Shown here: one piece after another, positions 10,110 through 21,456 of the stretch
How the letters are laid out: each line of letters begins with the position of its first letter
Position numbering within the stretch: the first letter of the stretch is position 1
Source of the DNA: Leptodactylus fallax
Taxonomy: Eukaryota > Chordata > Amphibia > Anura > Leptodactylidae
Direction: 5' to 3'
Length of the DNA stretch: 64,000 nucleotides
NCBI GenBank assembly: GCA_947044405.1
Contig: CAMRHE010000012.1
Coordinates: 13,222,001-13,286,000, forward strand
The notes under the pieces: model-generated
What the model saw: only the letters and a program-made list of their open reading frames with translations
The model's database searches: none
Told to the model about the DNA's origin: nothing
Made by a program: the position numbers and the translations under genes

Positions 10110-11466
10110 TGTTCTTTTTTAATTTTATCTAAGTACCATATTGGTACTTACCATTATTGGACTTGATTAGGAAAGGCACACACCTGTCTATTTAAGACCT
10201 CACAGCTCACAGTGCATGTCAGAGCAAATGAGAATCATGAGGTCAAAGGAACTGCCCAAGGAGCTCAAAGACAGAATTGAGGCAAGGCACAGATCTGGCC
10301 AAGGTTACAAAAGAATTTCTGCAGCACTCAAGGTTCCTAAGAGCACAGTGGCCTCCATAATCTTTAAATGGAAGAAGTTTGGGATGACCAGAACTCTTCC
10401 TAGACCTGGCCATCCAGCCAAACTGAGCAATCATGGAAGAAGAGCCTTGGTGAGAGAGGTAAAGAAGAACCCAAAGATCACTGTGGCTGAGCTCCAGAGA
10501 TGCAGTAGAGAGATGGGAGAAAGTTCCACAAAGTCAACTATCACTGCAGCCCTCCACCAGTCGCGGCTTTATGGAAGAGTGGCCTGAAGAAAGCCTCTCC
10601 TCAGTGCAAGACATATGAAAGCCCGCATAGAGTTTGCAAAAAAACACATGAAGGACTTCCAGACTACGAGAAATACGATTCTCTTTTTTGATGAGACGAA
10701 GATTGAACTTTTTGGCGTTAATTCTAAGCGGTATGTGTGGAGAAAACCAGGCACTGCTCATCACCTGCCCAATACAATCCCAACAGTGAAACATGGTGGT
10801 GGCAGCATCATGCTATGGGGGTGTTTTTCAGCTGCAGGGACAGGACAACTGGTTGCAATTGAAGGAAAGATGAATGCGTACAGAGATATCCTGGAAGAAA
10901 ACCTCTTCCAGAGTGCTCTGGACCTCAGACTGGGCCGAAGGTTCACCTTCCAACAAGACAATGACCCTAAGCACACAGCTAAAATAACAAAGGAGTGGCT
11001 TTGGAACAACTCTGTGACCATTCTTCACTGGCCCAGCCAGAGCCCTGACCTCAACCCAATTGAGCATCTCTGGAGAGACCTGAAAATGGCTGTCCACCAA
11101 TGTTCACCATCCAACCTGACGGAACTGGAGAGGATCTGCAAGGAAGAATAGCAGAGGATCCCCAAATCCGGATATGAAAAACTTGTTGTATCATTCCCAA
11201 GAAGACTCATGGCTGTACTAGCTCAAAAGGGTGCTTCTACTCAATACTGAGCAAAGGGTCTGAGTATTTAAGACCATGTAATATTTCAGTTTTTCTTTTT
11301 TAATAAATTTGCAAAAATATCTACATTTCTGTTTTTTTCTGTCAAGATGGGGTGCTGAGTGTACATTAATGAGAAATAAAATGAACTTTTTTGCTTTTAG
11401 CAAATGGCTGCAATGAAACAAAGAGTGAAAAATTTAAAGGGGTCTGAATACTTTCCGTACCCACTG
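10110..11466 (+). mobile_element. Tc1/mariner element A (5' end lost)
   Basis: The right terminal repeat ends CTTTCCGTACCCACTG at 11466 and is followed by the TA target dinucleotide. The matching left terminal repeat (expected CAGTGGGTACGGAAAG) is absent, so the left end was truncated, and the sequence meets the T2 element end at 10105. It carries the transposase pseudogene at 10216-11250. Confidence 0.85.
10216..11250 (+). pseudogene. Tc1-like transposase A, two nonsense codons
   Basis: A DDE transposase that cuts and pastes the element at TA sites. One frame of 345 codons holds the whole protein: a paired-type N-terminal helix-turn-helix (KELKDRIEARHRSGQGYKRI, about residues 14-33), a GRPR-like linker reading PRPGHPAKLS, and the DD34E core with FFDETKIE near 10687, QQDNDPKHT near 10954 and DLNPIEHLW near 11050. 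It is broken by TGA at 10585-10587, where relatives have arginine (CGA to TGA fits CpG decay), and by TAG at 11149-11151, in place of tryptophan in KEEWQRIP. There is no frameshift. A product translated from M10615 would lack the DNA-binding domain. Confidence 0.88.
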
Positions 11467-11529
11467 TATATCCTTGCAAGAAGGATTTCCAGTACACTAG
11501 TCCTTTTGGAGTGACTTCTAGAGTTATTT

Positions 11530-11725
11530 TATGGCACATTTCTATTATAGTGGCACATACCAATATCATTTATATGCACCATCTTCTCTATTATAGTTGC
11601 ACATACTGACATCATTTATATGCACCATCTTCTCTATTATAGTTGCACATACCAAAATCATTTATATGCACCATCTTCTCTATTATAGTTGCACATACCA
11701 AAATCATTTATATGCACCATCTTCT
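11530..11725. repeat. 46-bp tandem repeat, about 4 copies
   Basis: The unit contains TATGCACCATCTTCTCTATT and GTTGCACATACC. The first copy is the most diverged and the last three are nearly identical. It lies just outside the right end of Tc1 copy A and does not extend into it. Confidence 0.85.
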
Positions 11726-12235
11726 AGGGAGAATTGTAAAATTTTGGACCTGGTGCCAGTTTTTTAAATTATAATAAATAGAGGAAAACAGCACAATTTC
11801 CCTATGATTCCCTTTAAGATTTTCAGACAATGCTGCCAAAAATGGTTCCAAGATTTTTATCATATAAAGAAGATTTCCACTATTTACTCTGCAAAGCTTT
11901 TCTAAAATAGAACATATTTACATGGCTCATTCACTGTATGCATCCAAAAACGAGGCAGTTATCGTTACTGATGTCCAGCAGGCGCAGACACATTGTATGC
12001 AGAGTCATGTATTCTGCCTAGAGATGGTTTCATTCACGTTTAATTTCACCAGTTCGAACCAAAAGTTTGATTCCTGTGCAAATTGCCTTAAAAAAATTGT
12101 GTATGACTAGGATTCTATCTTACCCCTTTCTCTCTCTCTCTAATGCAAATACAGCCTGAATAATATCAAAGTGACAGCAACAGGTATGGCTATGAGTAAA
12201 TGGATGGTAGCCATTGGAAACAAACAACGTGTTTA
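11726..12235. other. No gene recognised
   Basis: AT-rich. The open frame at 11922-12110 has no motif and no support. Confidence 0.45.
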
Positions 12236-12440
12236 AGACTACGGCCCCACATTGTGGAAACACAACGGTAAAAACCTTTTTTGTAGCAGATTTTGCTGCA
12301 TTTTTTTGAGCCAAAGTCAGGAGTGGATTTAACAGAAGAGGAAGTACTGCCTATATATTTTCCATTCCCTTTGTAGCTACTCCTGCGTTTGGCTCAAAAA
12401 ATGCAGCAAAATTTGCAACAAAAAAAGCTCAGTCAAATTA
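12236..12440. repeat. Dispersed palindromic repeat (GGCCCCACATTGTGGAAAC type)
   Basis: It starts ACGGCCCCACATTGTGGAAA and contains an internal inverted pair: TTTGCTGCATTTTTTTGAGC at 12291-12310 against GCTCAAAAAATGCAGCAAAA near 12391. Related copies are at 12890-13040, 13245-13395, 35400-35710, 41080-41235 and 50915-51130. No terminal repeats or coding capacity are evident, so the class is unknown. Confidence 0.5.
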
Positions 12441-12499
12441 TGAGAGATTATAGGTTAAAGGTCAATAATGACTCTTAATTCAAAAGAGACAAAAAATAA

Positions 12500-12860
12500 A
12501 GAGACAAAAAAAAAAAACAGCCCGAGCAGTGCATAGTGTAATACAGTTTGATAGAGAGTGGAGTGAATATATTAGATTAAACTCTCACCTTAGAGGGTTG
12601 TGAACAAAGGTCACAACCACCATGAAGCACAGTAGAACCGATTGACAGAGGGTTCCTCTCTGGATGTAAGGCAACAGCAGCAGGATCCAGTGACCACTCT
12701 AAAGTGTCAGGAGATACACATGAAGGACCATCTTAGACCCACATTCTGGGTCTGAGGAAAGAGGAACTGCGCTTCGCCCAAATATAATTTGAAGCAAAAC
12801 TTTATTTTCCAATCACTACGCGTTTCGGGGTATAAACCCCTTTATCAAGTGTACAGGAAG
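12500..12860 (-). repeat. Probable Penelope-like terminal-repeat fragment with decayed hammerhead core
   Basis: The minus strand at 12813-12852 reads CAC, TTGATAA, a GGGG/CCCC stem, GAAA, then ACGCGTA and GTG. This is the hammerhead layout also present in the Penelope arms at 59322-59371 and 63594-63643, but the core has C3 to T and G8 to A changes. The adjoining 12500-12810 has no coding potential. Assignment to a Penelope element rests only on this motif. Confidence 0.45.
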
Positions 12861-12889
12861 AACACAAAATACAGCGCTCATAATAATGA

Positions 12890-13395
12890 CTCTTAGGCTG
12901 AGCCCCAGAAACTTTGTAGAAACACAGGTTTTTTTGTTGCAGATTTTGCTGTGGATTTTGGAGACAAAGCCAGGAGTGGATTGATCAGAAGGTAGAAGTA
13001 CTAAATACTTCCTATATATTTCCCATTCATTTTGTAGGCCCATGATTTTTAATAATTGTGGGGCATCCTGATGCCAGCAAAGTTCAGATTTAGCTTGATA
13101 TGTAAAATGCTGGTACATTTCCCCAGTATGTAGTAAACTCCTGATCTCCCTCTAGTGATGACGGCAAGCAGACAAAATCGGGAGTATTGTATCAGAAACA
13201 CTGAACTCTAACAGCTAAAAAGATTCTTGGACCTAACATTTAACTTTAAGGCTAAAGCCACACTTCACAGAAACACAGCGTTTTTCCCTAAATGCTTAAT
13301 AAGGGAAGAAAATCTGCAGAGAAAAACTCTGCAAAATTGCAATGAAAAACACTGTGGAAAAAAACCACAATGTGTTTCTGCTGCTATCTTAAGAG
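12890..13395. repeat. Two further copies of the GGCCCCAC-type dispersed repeat
   Basis: 12890-13040 and 13245-13395 both begin GGCTGAGCCCC or GGCTAAAGCCACAC and share the GAAACACAG/GTTTTTT segment with 12236-12440. The sequence between them is unremarkable. Confidence 0.45.
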
Positions 13396-13554
13396 AGTTA
13401 TCCAAAAAGAGCTCCACTTCCTATTCTCAGTACGTGACATCATGTCCGTTAGTCCGCAGCTATGCTGCAACTCAACCCTATTCATTTTACATGATGTCAC
13501 TTCCTGAGAAGAGCCTCAGGACACCACTTTGACACCATCATTTCCCAACCAGTC

Positions 13555-13690
13555 CCTAAGCTCCCAGACATAGTATAATGTTTTCCCCACACAGTATAAT
13601 ACCCCCTTAATTTCTCTCATACAGCATAATGTCCCATGAAGGACCGCAAGTATAATGCCCCTTAGTTACCCCCACACAGAATGATGTCCC
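13555..13690. repeat. Degenerate short-period repeat (CAGTATAATGCCCC type), left part
   Basis: Diverged units reading CACACAGTATAATGYCCC with TTAGT spacers. The same unit resumes at 15735-15880, so the LINE between them probably inserted into this repeat. Confidence 0.5.
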
Positions 13691-13856
13691 ATAGTACCCC
13701 CCACAATTCCAAAATCCCACCTCATCACCTGTGCACTCAACCTGATCCAGTCGCACCTCATCCCCAACCTCACTGCTCTAACCCACCTCTTCAACCTATC
13801 TCTAACCAGAGATACCTTTCCTTCTGCCTTTAAACACACTACTGTCACACCCATCC

Positions 13857-14331
13857 TTAAAGGGCTTGGGCACTTTCAGACCAATATTGAGAGACAAATG
13901 TTAGTGGTTGTATAATAAAAAGTTATACAATTTTCCAATATACTTTCTGTATCAATTCCTCATGGTTTTCTAGATTTCTGCTTGCTGTCATTCATTCTGT
14001 TACTTCTAGTGGATAAAAGTGTGACCATAGTCATGTGATGAGTACACAGGTGCACAGTTCGTTACCAGACAGATGTCTGATTACTGTGCTATGACTACAG
14101 TATAATGAGTGGAACCTGTGTGTTCATCACATGACCATGGACTGTATATCACATGACCATGGTCAGAATTTCATCCACTCGAGGTAAGTAGAATGAATGA
14201 CAACAAAGAGAGATCTAGAAAACTGTGAGGAATTGATACAGAAAGTGTATTGAGAAATTATCGAACCTTTTATTATACAAACAATAGCATTTGTCTCTCA
14301 ATATGGCTCTGAAAGTGGCCAACCCCTTTAA
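13857..14331. mobile_element. T2-type MITE inserted in LINE RT
   Basis: The ends are TTAAAGGGCTTGGGCACTTT and the inverted AAAGTGGCCAACCCCTTTAA, with TTAA at 13857-13860 and 14328-14331. Inner arms pair widely: ATTTTCCAATATACTTTCTG against CAGAAAGTGTATTGAGAAAT. The LINE coding sequence continues on both sides, which gives the insertion point exactly. Length is 475 bp; non-coding. Confidence 0.88.
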
Positions 14332-15590
14332 AATACTATCCCTCAACCCATCCAGCTATCGCCATATCTCACTGGTCCCGTATGGCTCAAAACTACTTGA
14401 ACAACACGTCCATTTTGAACTATCCTCCTATCTCTCGTCCAACTTATACTTTGAAAGACTACAGTCAGGCTTCCAACCCCATTTCTCCTCAGAAACTGCC
14501 CTTACCAAAGTCACAAACGACACACTAACTGCCAAAGCCAAATGGCACTACTCTGTTCATCCTCCTTGATCTGTCAACCACTCCCTCTTGTTACAAACTC
14601 TCTCATCCCTTGGTATCAATGATTTGGCCCTCACCTGGATCTCCTCATACATCACCAACCGCACATTCAGTGTCTCCCACTGACACACCACCTCCTCACT
14701 GCGCACTCTTTCTGTAAGTGTCCCTCAAGGCTCTGTCCTGAGACCCCTCCTGTTCTCCATCTACACCCTCAGTCTTGGCCTTGACCAACTCATAGAACCC
14801 CATGGTTTTCAATACCATTGCTACGCCAACGACAATGAAATCTATCTCTCTGGACCAGACATTACTGCTCTGTTGTTCAGAGTTCCAGAATGTCTAACAG
14901 CCATAGCCTCCTTCCTCTCTTCCCACTTTCTCAAAATCAACATGGAAAAAACATAGTTCATTATCTTCACCCCACATGGCACCCCCCAGTCCCACAGGTC
15001 TTTTGCATTGGGATAACCTTTGACTCTGACTTATCCTTCAAGCCACACATCCAAGTCTTTAACAACTCCTGCCGCCTCCAACTCAAGAACATACAACCCT
15101 GAAGCTACAAAAATGGTAGTCCACACCTTCATAATCTAATGCTTAGACTACTGTGACAGCCTTCTCGATGGCCTCGTAGCAAATGCTCTTGCCCCCCCTC
15201 CAGTCCACCCTAAACTCTGCCAGTCCCTTCATTGGCTAACCATCACCCAGAGAATAGAGATTAAAATGCTAACGCTGACACACAAAGCCATCCATACATC
15301 TCTGACCCAATCTCCTGCTACCTTTCCACATGTAACCTCTGATCCTCTCAAGACCTCCTACTCCACTTTGCTCTTATACACTCTGAACACAGACACCTCC
15401 GAGACTTCTCCCGTGCATCCCCCAATACTCTGGAACTCACTACCACTCCCCCACGGTCACAAGACTCAAGAAGACCTTGAAGACTCACCTCTTCAGGAAA
15501 GCCTACAACCTTCAATAACATTACTGCCACCACACTACCATCTGAACAGAATCTACCCTCACCTATTGTCTCTATCCCCTTTCCCTCATA
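14332..15590 (+). pseudogene. L2-type LINE ORF2 (reverse transcriptase) pseudogene
   Basis: Pieces of one RT frame survive in three registers. Before the MITE, at about 13820-13856, the frame reads AFKHTTVTPILK. After it come YRHISLVPYGSKLLEQ near 14355, SGFQPHFSSETALTKVTND, and [17 protein letters not shown] near 14720, which is the RT motif normally GSVLGPLLF. At about 14815 the catalytic block reads YANDNEIYL where YADDTQIYL is expected, so an active-site aspartate is replaced by asparagine. The C-terminal region LCQSLHWLTITQRIEIKML is near 15215. Several stops and frameshifts make it inactive. Confidence 0.8.
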
Positions 15591-15734
15591 GATTGTAAGC
15601 CCTTGCGGGCAGGGCCCTCTATCCAATTGTACCAGTTGGTCACTGTTAGTATTGTACTTGTGTTGTGATTTTTGTGTATTGTATGGAAACCCTCAAATGT
15701 ACAGCACCATGGTGCTCTAAAAAGAAATAATAAT

Positions 15735-15880
15735 AATGCCCCTTTAATGGCTGTCTCACAGGATAAGGCTCCCTTTGTGCCCTCACACAGTACAATGCTA
15801 CATCAGTGGCATACACACTGTGTAATGCCCCCTTAGTGGCCCCAATGAATATGATGCCCTTAAGTGCCCCTCACATACTT
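15735..15880. repeat. Degenerate CAGTATAATGCCCC-type repeat, right part
   Basis: Continuation of the repeat at 13555-13690 on the other side of the LINE. Confidence 0.5.
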
Positions 15881-16278
15881 TCCTGTGGAATTGAATATGC
15901 AGCTATGCACTGCACTACTTGTAACGGAAGAATGTATAGAAAAGAGACGGAGTTCATGTGAAGAAAATGCTTTTTTTTGCTTCTCAATCAAATTTACTTT
16001 TTATATTCTTTTTTTTTTACTTTTATATTCACATGTAAACTGTAAAACTTTGCTCAAATATCAACATGATCGTTAACCAGAATTTCTATATAGATTAAAG
16101 AAAATCACAGATTGTAATTCTGGAAAGTCATTTCTCATTTTCCTAAACATGCAACAGGAAATCGGTGCTATTACCAGAGCTAGAAAGGTTGTCATCTATA
16201 TTCTTCTAGAAGAGTCTGTGTTTTATGTACTGATACTTTAAGGTTGTCAGTTAACATGAAATAAAAAAAAATTAAATA

Positions 16279-17040
16279 TGCCGCAACCCAGTTGGATTAG
16301 ACCGGAGGATGGGAGTAGTAGTGGCGGATGCTGTGCCACCTAGCAGGCCGAGCACGCTCCCAAACAGCTCCAGTCCCACTCCTAGGCCGGACAAAGTCGA
16401 GGGGGGTCCTGCAGCACTACCGGAGTGGTGGTGGTAGTAGTTCTTTCCCCCCGGGGCACTTCCAGTTGAAGAGGGAACCTCTCCTACCTGAGCCGGTGTG
16501 GTGCTGGTCGGAAGAGCCCTGATGGTAAAGCAGGCACGACTCAGGATTCAGCAATGCAGGTAAACCAAACAGCCGTTTATTAAGGCAACTGGAACAGAGA
16601 GTTAACAGCAGCCTCCAGATGGGGGTAGTAGTCTTGCAGCGTCCAACCCCCAGCCTTGGTTCTAGGAGGTCTTACAAGGTACAGGTTGCCTAAAGACTAG
16701 GCCTGAAGCAATCCTCCTGAAGGCTGTGATGACTAGCCGTTGGCCTCAGTGCAGCTTGTGGGGGCAGGAAACCTCTGCACACCCTTACTCTTTCACTGCT
16801 CACACTAGACTGACTGAACTGCACTCAGACCAAGGGTTCCCGTGGAGACAGAGTCTCCCACAACTCCGCCCAGCGGTCTGTGATAGGCCAGGGCTCAACC
16901 AAGGCTAAGTTTGAACACCGCAGGTAGGAACATATAAGGAAAAGCTGCAACAATACATTTAACATAAGACACGGAACTTATCACACAACCCAGAGGCACA
17001 GAGACGAACAATTTAAAGCAGCAGCCTCTGGGATGCTGCC
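16279..17040 (-). repeat. 3' LTR of Ty3/gypsy copy 2
   Basis: Starts TGCCGCAACCCAGTTGGATT on the plus strand and matches 23041-23797 nearly throughout. By eye the copies differ by roughly one base in twenty plus small indels near 16400, so the insertion is old enough to have diverged. The sequence ends GGGATGCTGCC at 17040. Confidence 0.9.
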
Positions 17041-17470
17041 CTCAGTGAATCTTAGCCCAGGCTAGGGAAGGAACCACAGCAGACAGGACAAGACGAACAA
17101 TTCAAAACAAATAAAACATGACAAATATATACAAGTAAACTCAAATCTTATAAAGAACAGAGGTCCCTGAGGCACAAGTGTATTAGTGTCCATTCCCAGG
17201 GCCTCAACTAGGAAATTAGGGACTCCAGGGCACAGGTGCGGTAGTGTCCATCCTGGAGCATGGGGACAGTTGAAACTAAGGAGAAAACTGGGGCAGTGTC
17301 CACAAGTCCGCACTGGTAAACTGGGGAAGTGTCCAAAAGTTTGGCACAAAAACAAAGGGGCAAGAAACTTGGAGCTATTTATCCGTAGGAGTCCAAGTAA
17401 ATCACTCCAGAAACCGTACAGGGCGTTTCCCTTTGGTGGTTCTCTGAGATCTTCTCAGGGCGACTTCTCC

Positions 17471-18505
17471 TTAAGCACCAAGGACAACAGCTGGGCTAGC
17501 TGGAACTGGGCTGGCAGGGACAGCTTCATCTAGGTCCATCTTTTGTTCTGCCTCAGCAGGTACTGCAGATGGCTCTGACTCGGGAGGTGACCTGGGGGCT
17601 CCTCCTTTGGCAGGCAGCTGGAAAGTCAGGCAAGGGCCGAAGAATTCTGGAGGCATCCCGTTGCAAAGGCTCTCCGGCACTGCTGAGGCTAGGACAGTCT
17701 CGGGAACAAGGATCTCCTCCTCTGAACTACCCTCAGTGGAAGGGGACAGCACTGAGGGTGTAGAGCCCACCTGCAAACACACCTTCAAACGATTCCGGTG
17801 GACCACCTGTGGCTTCTTCCCCTCTCTCTCCACCATGAAGACATCAGGATAGGGCTGTGCAGAGATGGTGTAAGGTTCAGTCTCCCACCTGGAGTCCAAC
17901 TTGCGGGTCCGGTGATTGTTCTTCAGCCACACCTTCTCCCCGACCTGTTGGGGATTAGCCTGAGCGTGCATGTTGTGATCCGCTTCCTGTCTGGCCCGAT
18001 CCTCCTTCATACGGGCTTCTACTACGTCATGAGCTTCAGCCAGGCGCGTCTGATGGTCATTCACCCAGTCGGTCTTTGGCAGTGGATTGATGTAATCCGG
18101 AATAGCCACTCCCAAAGCAACATCAACTAGCAGTTTCCCATGTCTCCTGAACATCAGGTAGTAGGGGGTATACCCGGTGGACAGCTGCTTATGGTTGTTA
18201 TACTGGTAAACCAGCTCAGGTAAACGTAGCAGCCAATCTGCTCGGCTGGAGGGTGACAAAGTCCTGAGGAGTCCAAGAAGGGTCTGGTTCATCTTCTCAC
18301 ATAGTCCATTACCCTGAGGATGGTAAGATGTTGTACGCAGCTTCTTGCAGTCATACAGGGCACATAGCTCCAGGAACAGCTGAGACTCAAATGCAGAGCC
18401 CCAGTCTGTGAGGCTTTTCTCAGGATATCCATAGGAAAGAAGGAAAGACTTCCAGAAGGTCTTAGCAGTAGTCTTGGATGATAGATCACGCACGGGTACA
18501 GCCAC
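17471..18505 (-). pseudogene. pol: Integrase core and C-terminal region of copy 2
   Basis: DDE integrase that joins the DNA copy to the genome. The 344-codon frame starts inside the core. The second catalytic aspartate is in LTDWGSAFES (about residue 35) and the glutamate in NGLCEKMNQ (about residue 70). Then come the conserved YQYNNHKQLSTGYTPYYLMF segment and a basic, GPY/F-like C-terminal domain around WLKNNHRTRKLDSRW. The first catalytic aspartate lies in the preceding frame (18525-18875). The tail after residue 260 is rich in P, S and E. Cut off from the rest by a one-base frameshift near 18520. Confidence 0.85.
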
Positions 18506-18524
18506 TGTGAATTTGGTGTAGTGG

Positions 18525-18875
18525 TCAAACAGTCAGCTCATATGTGTATCCAGAGCGGCTGGGTTCTACCTTCAGGTGGTCCAGAGCCACAATCTCTAGA
18601 GGGCGATGGCTCTCAATAGGATGGAGTGGAGCCTTCTGATCAGCTTTCTCCCCTCTGGCAAGGGTGCAAGCAGTGCACTCTCTGCACCACTTCTCGACGT
18701 CGTCTCTCAGACCAACCCAGTAGAACCAACTTCTGATAGTAGCTTCAGTCTTCTGAACCCCGAAGTGTCCAGACTTGTCATGAGAATCTTCAAGGACCGT
18801 GCCTACATCACATCGAGGGACAACAATCTGATGGAGTCGGGTCCCAGAAACAGGATCAGTGGAAAGTCTATACAC
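18525..18875 (-). pseudogene. pol: Integrase zinc-binding domain of copy 2
   Basis: This stretch holds the H2C2 zinc finger, HDKSGH then CRECTAC (about residues 32-73), and the first catalytic aspartate in ALDHLKVEPS (about residue 97). It ends at a premature TGA in ...YELTV, where a single missing base shifts the frame; the continuation of the fold is readable in the frame of 17471-18505. Not functional as it stands. Confidence 0.85.
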
Positions 18876-18886
18876 AAGCCCACCGC

Positions 18887-20566
18887 TCAGAAACAGCCTC
18901 TTCCTCTGTCTCCACAGCTGGTACAGCTCCGGATTGGCACGAACTCCACGGAGTCCAGTTGGCTCAGGAAGTCTCGCACCTCACGCAGAACTTTATCTTC
19001 AGACTGCAACTGGGTCCATAATTCTGTCTTAGGATTCAACTTCACCGGTGACCGTGTCGGAGCAGCAGAACCTTTGATGGTGTGAACTGCTTGCTTGGCA
19101 AACCAGGCATAGAAGGCGGGCATCTCCACTTCTTCCCACTCATCCGCTTCCTCACCAGGGCTAGTCTCCGTTGGCAGCCGGGATAAAGCATCAGCCCCGA
19201 CGTTGGCTCTGCCGGACTTGTACTTGACCACGAAGTTGTAATTGGCCAGACGTGACGCCCATCTTTGCTCTAGAGCTCCCAGTCGTGCAGTAGCCAGGTG
19301 TGCTAGTGGGCTGTTGTTGGTATAGACTTCAAAGGGAGTAGCAGCCAGATAGTCTTTGAACTTCTTGGTGACAGCCCACACCAGGGCCAGGAACTCCAGC
19401 TTGAAGGAACTGTAATTCTGGTCATTTCTCTCAGCTCCCTTCAGAGACCGACTGGCAAAAGCAATTACTCTCTCCTTCCCATCTTCAATCTGAGAGAGGA
19501 TGGCACTTAAGCCCTTGGTACTGGCATCGGTGTGTAGCCGAAAAGGTAAACTGTAATCCGGGTAGCCCAGGACAGGTGGCTCAATCAGCAAGCGTTTCAG
19601 TCGCTGACATGCGGTCTCTTGTCGCTCTCCCCACTCAATGGGAATCTTTTTCCTCAGCTCCTCTTTGGGATACCATCTCAACAGCTCTTGCAGAGGCTCA
19701 GAGATCTGGGCAAACTTAGGGATGAACCTCCTGTAGTATCTGGCAAACCCCAGGAAACTCCTGATCTCCTTCACTGTAGTAGGTGTGGGCCAATCTTCCA
19801 CAGCAGCCATCTTATCAGGATCAGGCCTCACCCCTTCAGCGCTGACCACATTCCCCAGGTAGCGGACTTGAGTCTGCAGCAGGTGGCACTTGGATGGTTT
19901 CACCTTCAACTCGTGCTGTGCCAGGATCTGGAACACCTCTGCAAGATGTTGTAACTGCTCCTCATACGTCTTAGAGAAGATGATGACGTCATCAAGGTAC
20001 AGCAGAACAGTCTCAAAATTCTTGTGTCCCAGACAGCGCTCCATGAGGTGTTGAAAGGTTCCAGGGGAGTTACAGAGTCCAAAAGGCATGCTGTTGAACT
20101 CAAAGAGGCCCATAGATGTTGTGAAGGCTGTCTTTTCTCGGTCAGCAGCAGCTACGGGTACTTGCCAGTACCCGCTGGTCAAGTCCAGGGTGGAGAAGTA
20201 GGTTGCAGCTCCCAGTGCTGTAAGGGACTCCTCTATACGAGGTAAGGGATAGGCATCCTTGTGGGTTACAGCATTCCGCTTCCTGTAATCCACGCAGAAC
20301 CGGATACCACCGTCTTTCTTCTTTACCAGCACCAGTGGGGCAGCCCAGGGGCTGTGGCTCTCACGGATTACGTTACCGTCCTTCATTTCAGCCATCAGCT
20401 TCTTGACCGTCTGGTAGTTAGCCGGTGGAATGGACCTGTACCTCTCCTTGATAGGAGGATGTGCACCAGTAGGAATGGTATGCTCAATGAACTTGGTGTG
20501 CCTAAAGTCCAGTGAATGTTGGCTGAAGGCTGACTGACAGTCCTTTACCACCGCGAGAACACCCAC
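18887..20566 (-). pseudogene. pol: Reverse transcriptase and RNase H of copy 2
   Basis: A 559-codon frame with intact RT: CVDYRKRNAV (about residue 91), FSTLDLTSGYW with the first catalytic aspartate (residue 128), MPFGLCNSPGTF (residue 160) and YLDDVIIF (residues 190-197). The RNase H block begins HTDASTKGLSAIL near residue 344. The later motif reads VYTNNSPLAHL where copy 1 has TDNNPL, so a catalytic aspartate has become asparagine. This frame is offset from the protease frame by a frameshift near 20550 and from the integrase frame near 18890. Confidence 0.9.
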
Positions 20567-21456
20567 CAGGCTTTGTCAGTTTCTTTCTCTCCTTTGAAGG
20601 CAACTTTCTGTGAGGACTGACATGCAGTGGAAGTAGCAACTTCAATAACATCCTCTGGAGCCACATAGGAAACCACAGCCACTGGGCAATGTTTCTTTAA
20701 TTCCACTGGCAGATTGCTTAAGTTCATGATGCGAACTGGCACCTCCCCTCGAGTGATCTTGTACAGACAGCGGGCAACCAACAGCATGGGATAGGCCTCT
20801 AGGGGCATAGGTTCCACTAGAGCCACTAGAGACTGTGGTGCTCGACACCACACCACAGTCTCTGTGCCAGGTTGAAGAGTCACTGACCTGCTGTCTTGAA
20901 CACGGGCCCTGCAAACTTCTCCTCTGTTGTTGGCAAATTTCTGCTGAGCAGCCAGGAGATGGATGATTTTCTGTATCACCCTCTTCTTGGTAGGCGAGGC
21001 AGTAGGTAGTGAGTTCTGCAGGGCCTCCAGCATTTCTCCAAAGCAGCTCTTCAGGACATTCATGCCCAACACCACAGGGGGAACTTCATCATCACAGATG
21101 TTAGTGACCAGGACACCTTGTCCATACAGCTTGACACGTCCAACTTGCATGTCAGGGGTCCAGTATCCAGTAATAGGTACCGGCAGTCCATTGCTAGCAA
21201 GCACCATGGGTGGAGTCTCACGGGGGTGCACCAGTCGATCCTCTCCCCAAAATTCGTTGAAGGTGGCTCTCTGGATGGAGGTAATCTGAGAGCCAGTGTC
21301 CAGCAGGGTAATCAGTGGCACTACATCAATATGGATGGTAACATCTGGACGAGGGCCCACATACTTAGGGGAAGGCTTTGACTTGGATGGACCTATTGTT
21401 CTTCCTCCTGAGGGGCGGTCCTCGGCCCCAGGGGAAGCCCGTTTAACTGCCAGCAT
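20545..21456 (-). pseudogene. pol: Protease region of copy 2 pol
   Basis: Retropepsin-like aspartic protease and linker. The frame enters through the shift site at 21441-21447. The active-site motif LLDTGSQITSI is at about residues 51-61, followed by VVLGMNVLKSC (about residues 127-137), matching the VILGMNVLKE segment in copy 1. The 303-codon frame runs into the RT region but a frameshift near 20550 breaks it from RT. Confidence 0.85.

Larger units (their letters stand above)
13690..15735 (+). mobile_element. L2/CR1-type LINE copy, interrupted by a T2 MITE
   Basis: A non-LTR retrotransposon fragment covering the RT palm to the 3' tail. It is split by the MITE at 13857-14331. The tail near 15585-15735 has TAGATTGTAAGCCCTTGC, GTACAGCACCATGGTGCT and an AATAAT microsatellite, the standard ending of this LINE group. 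Confidence 0.82.
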
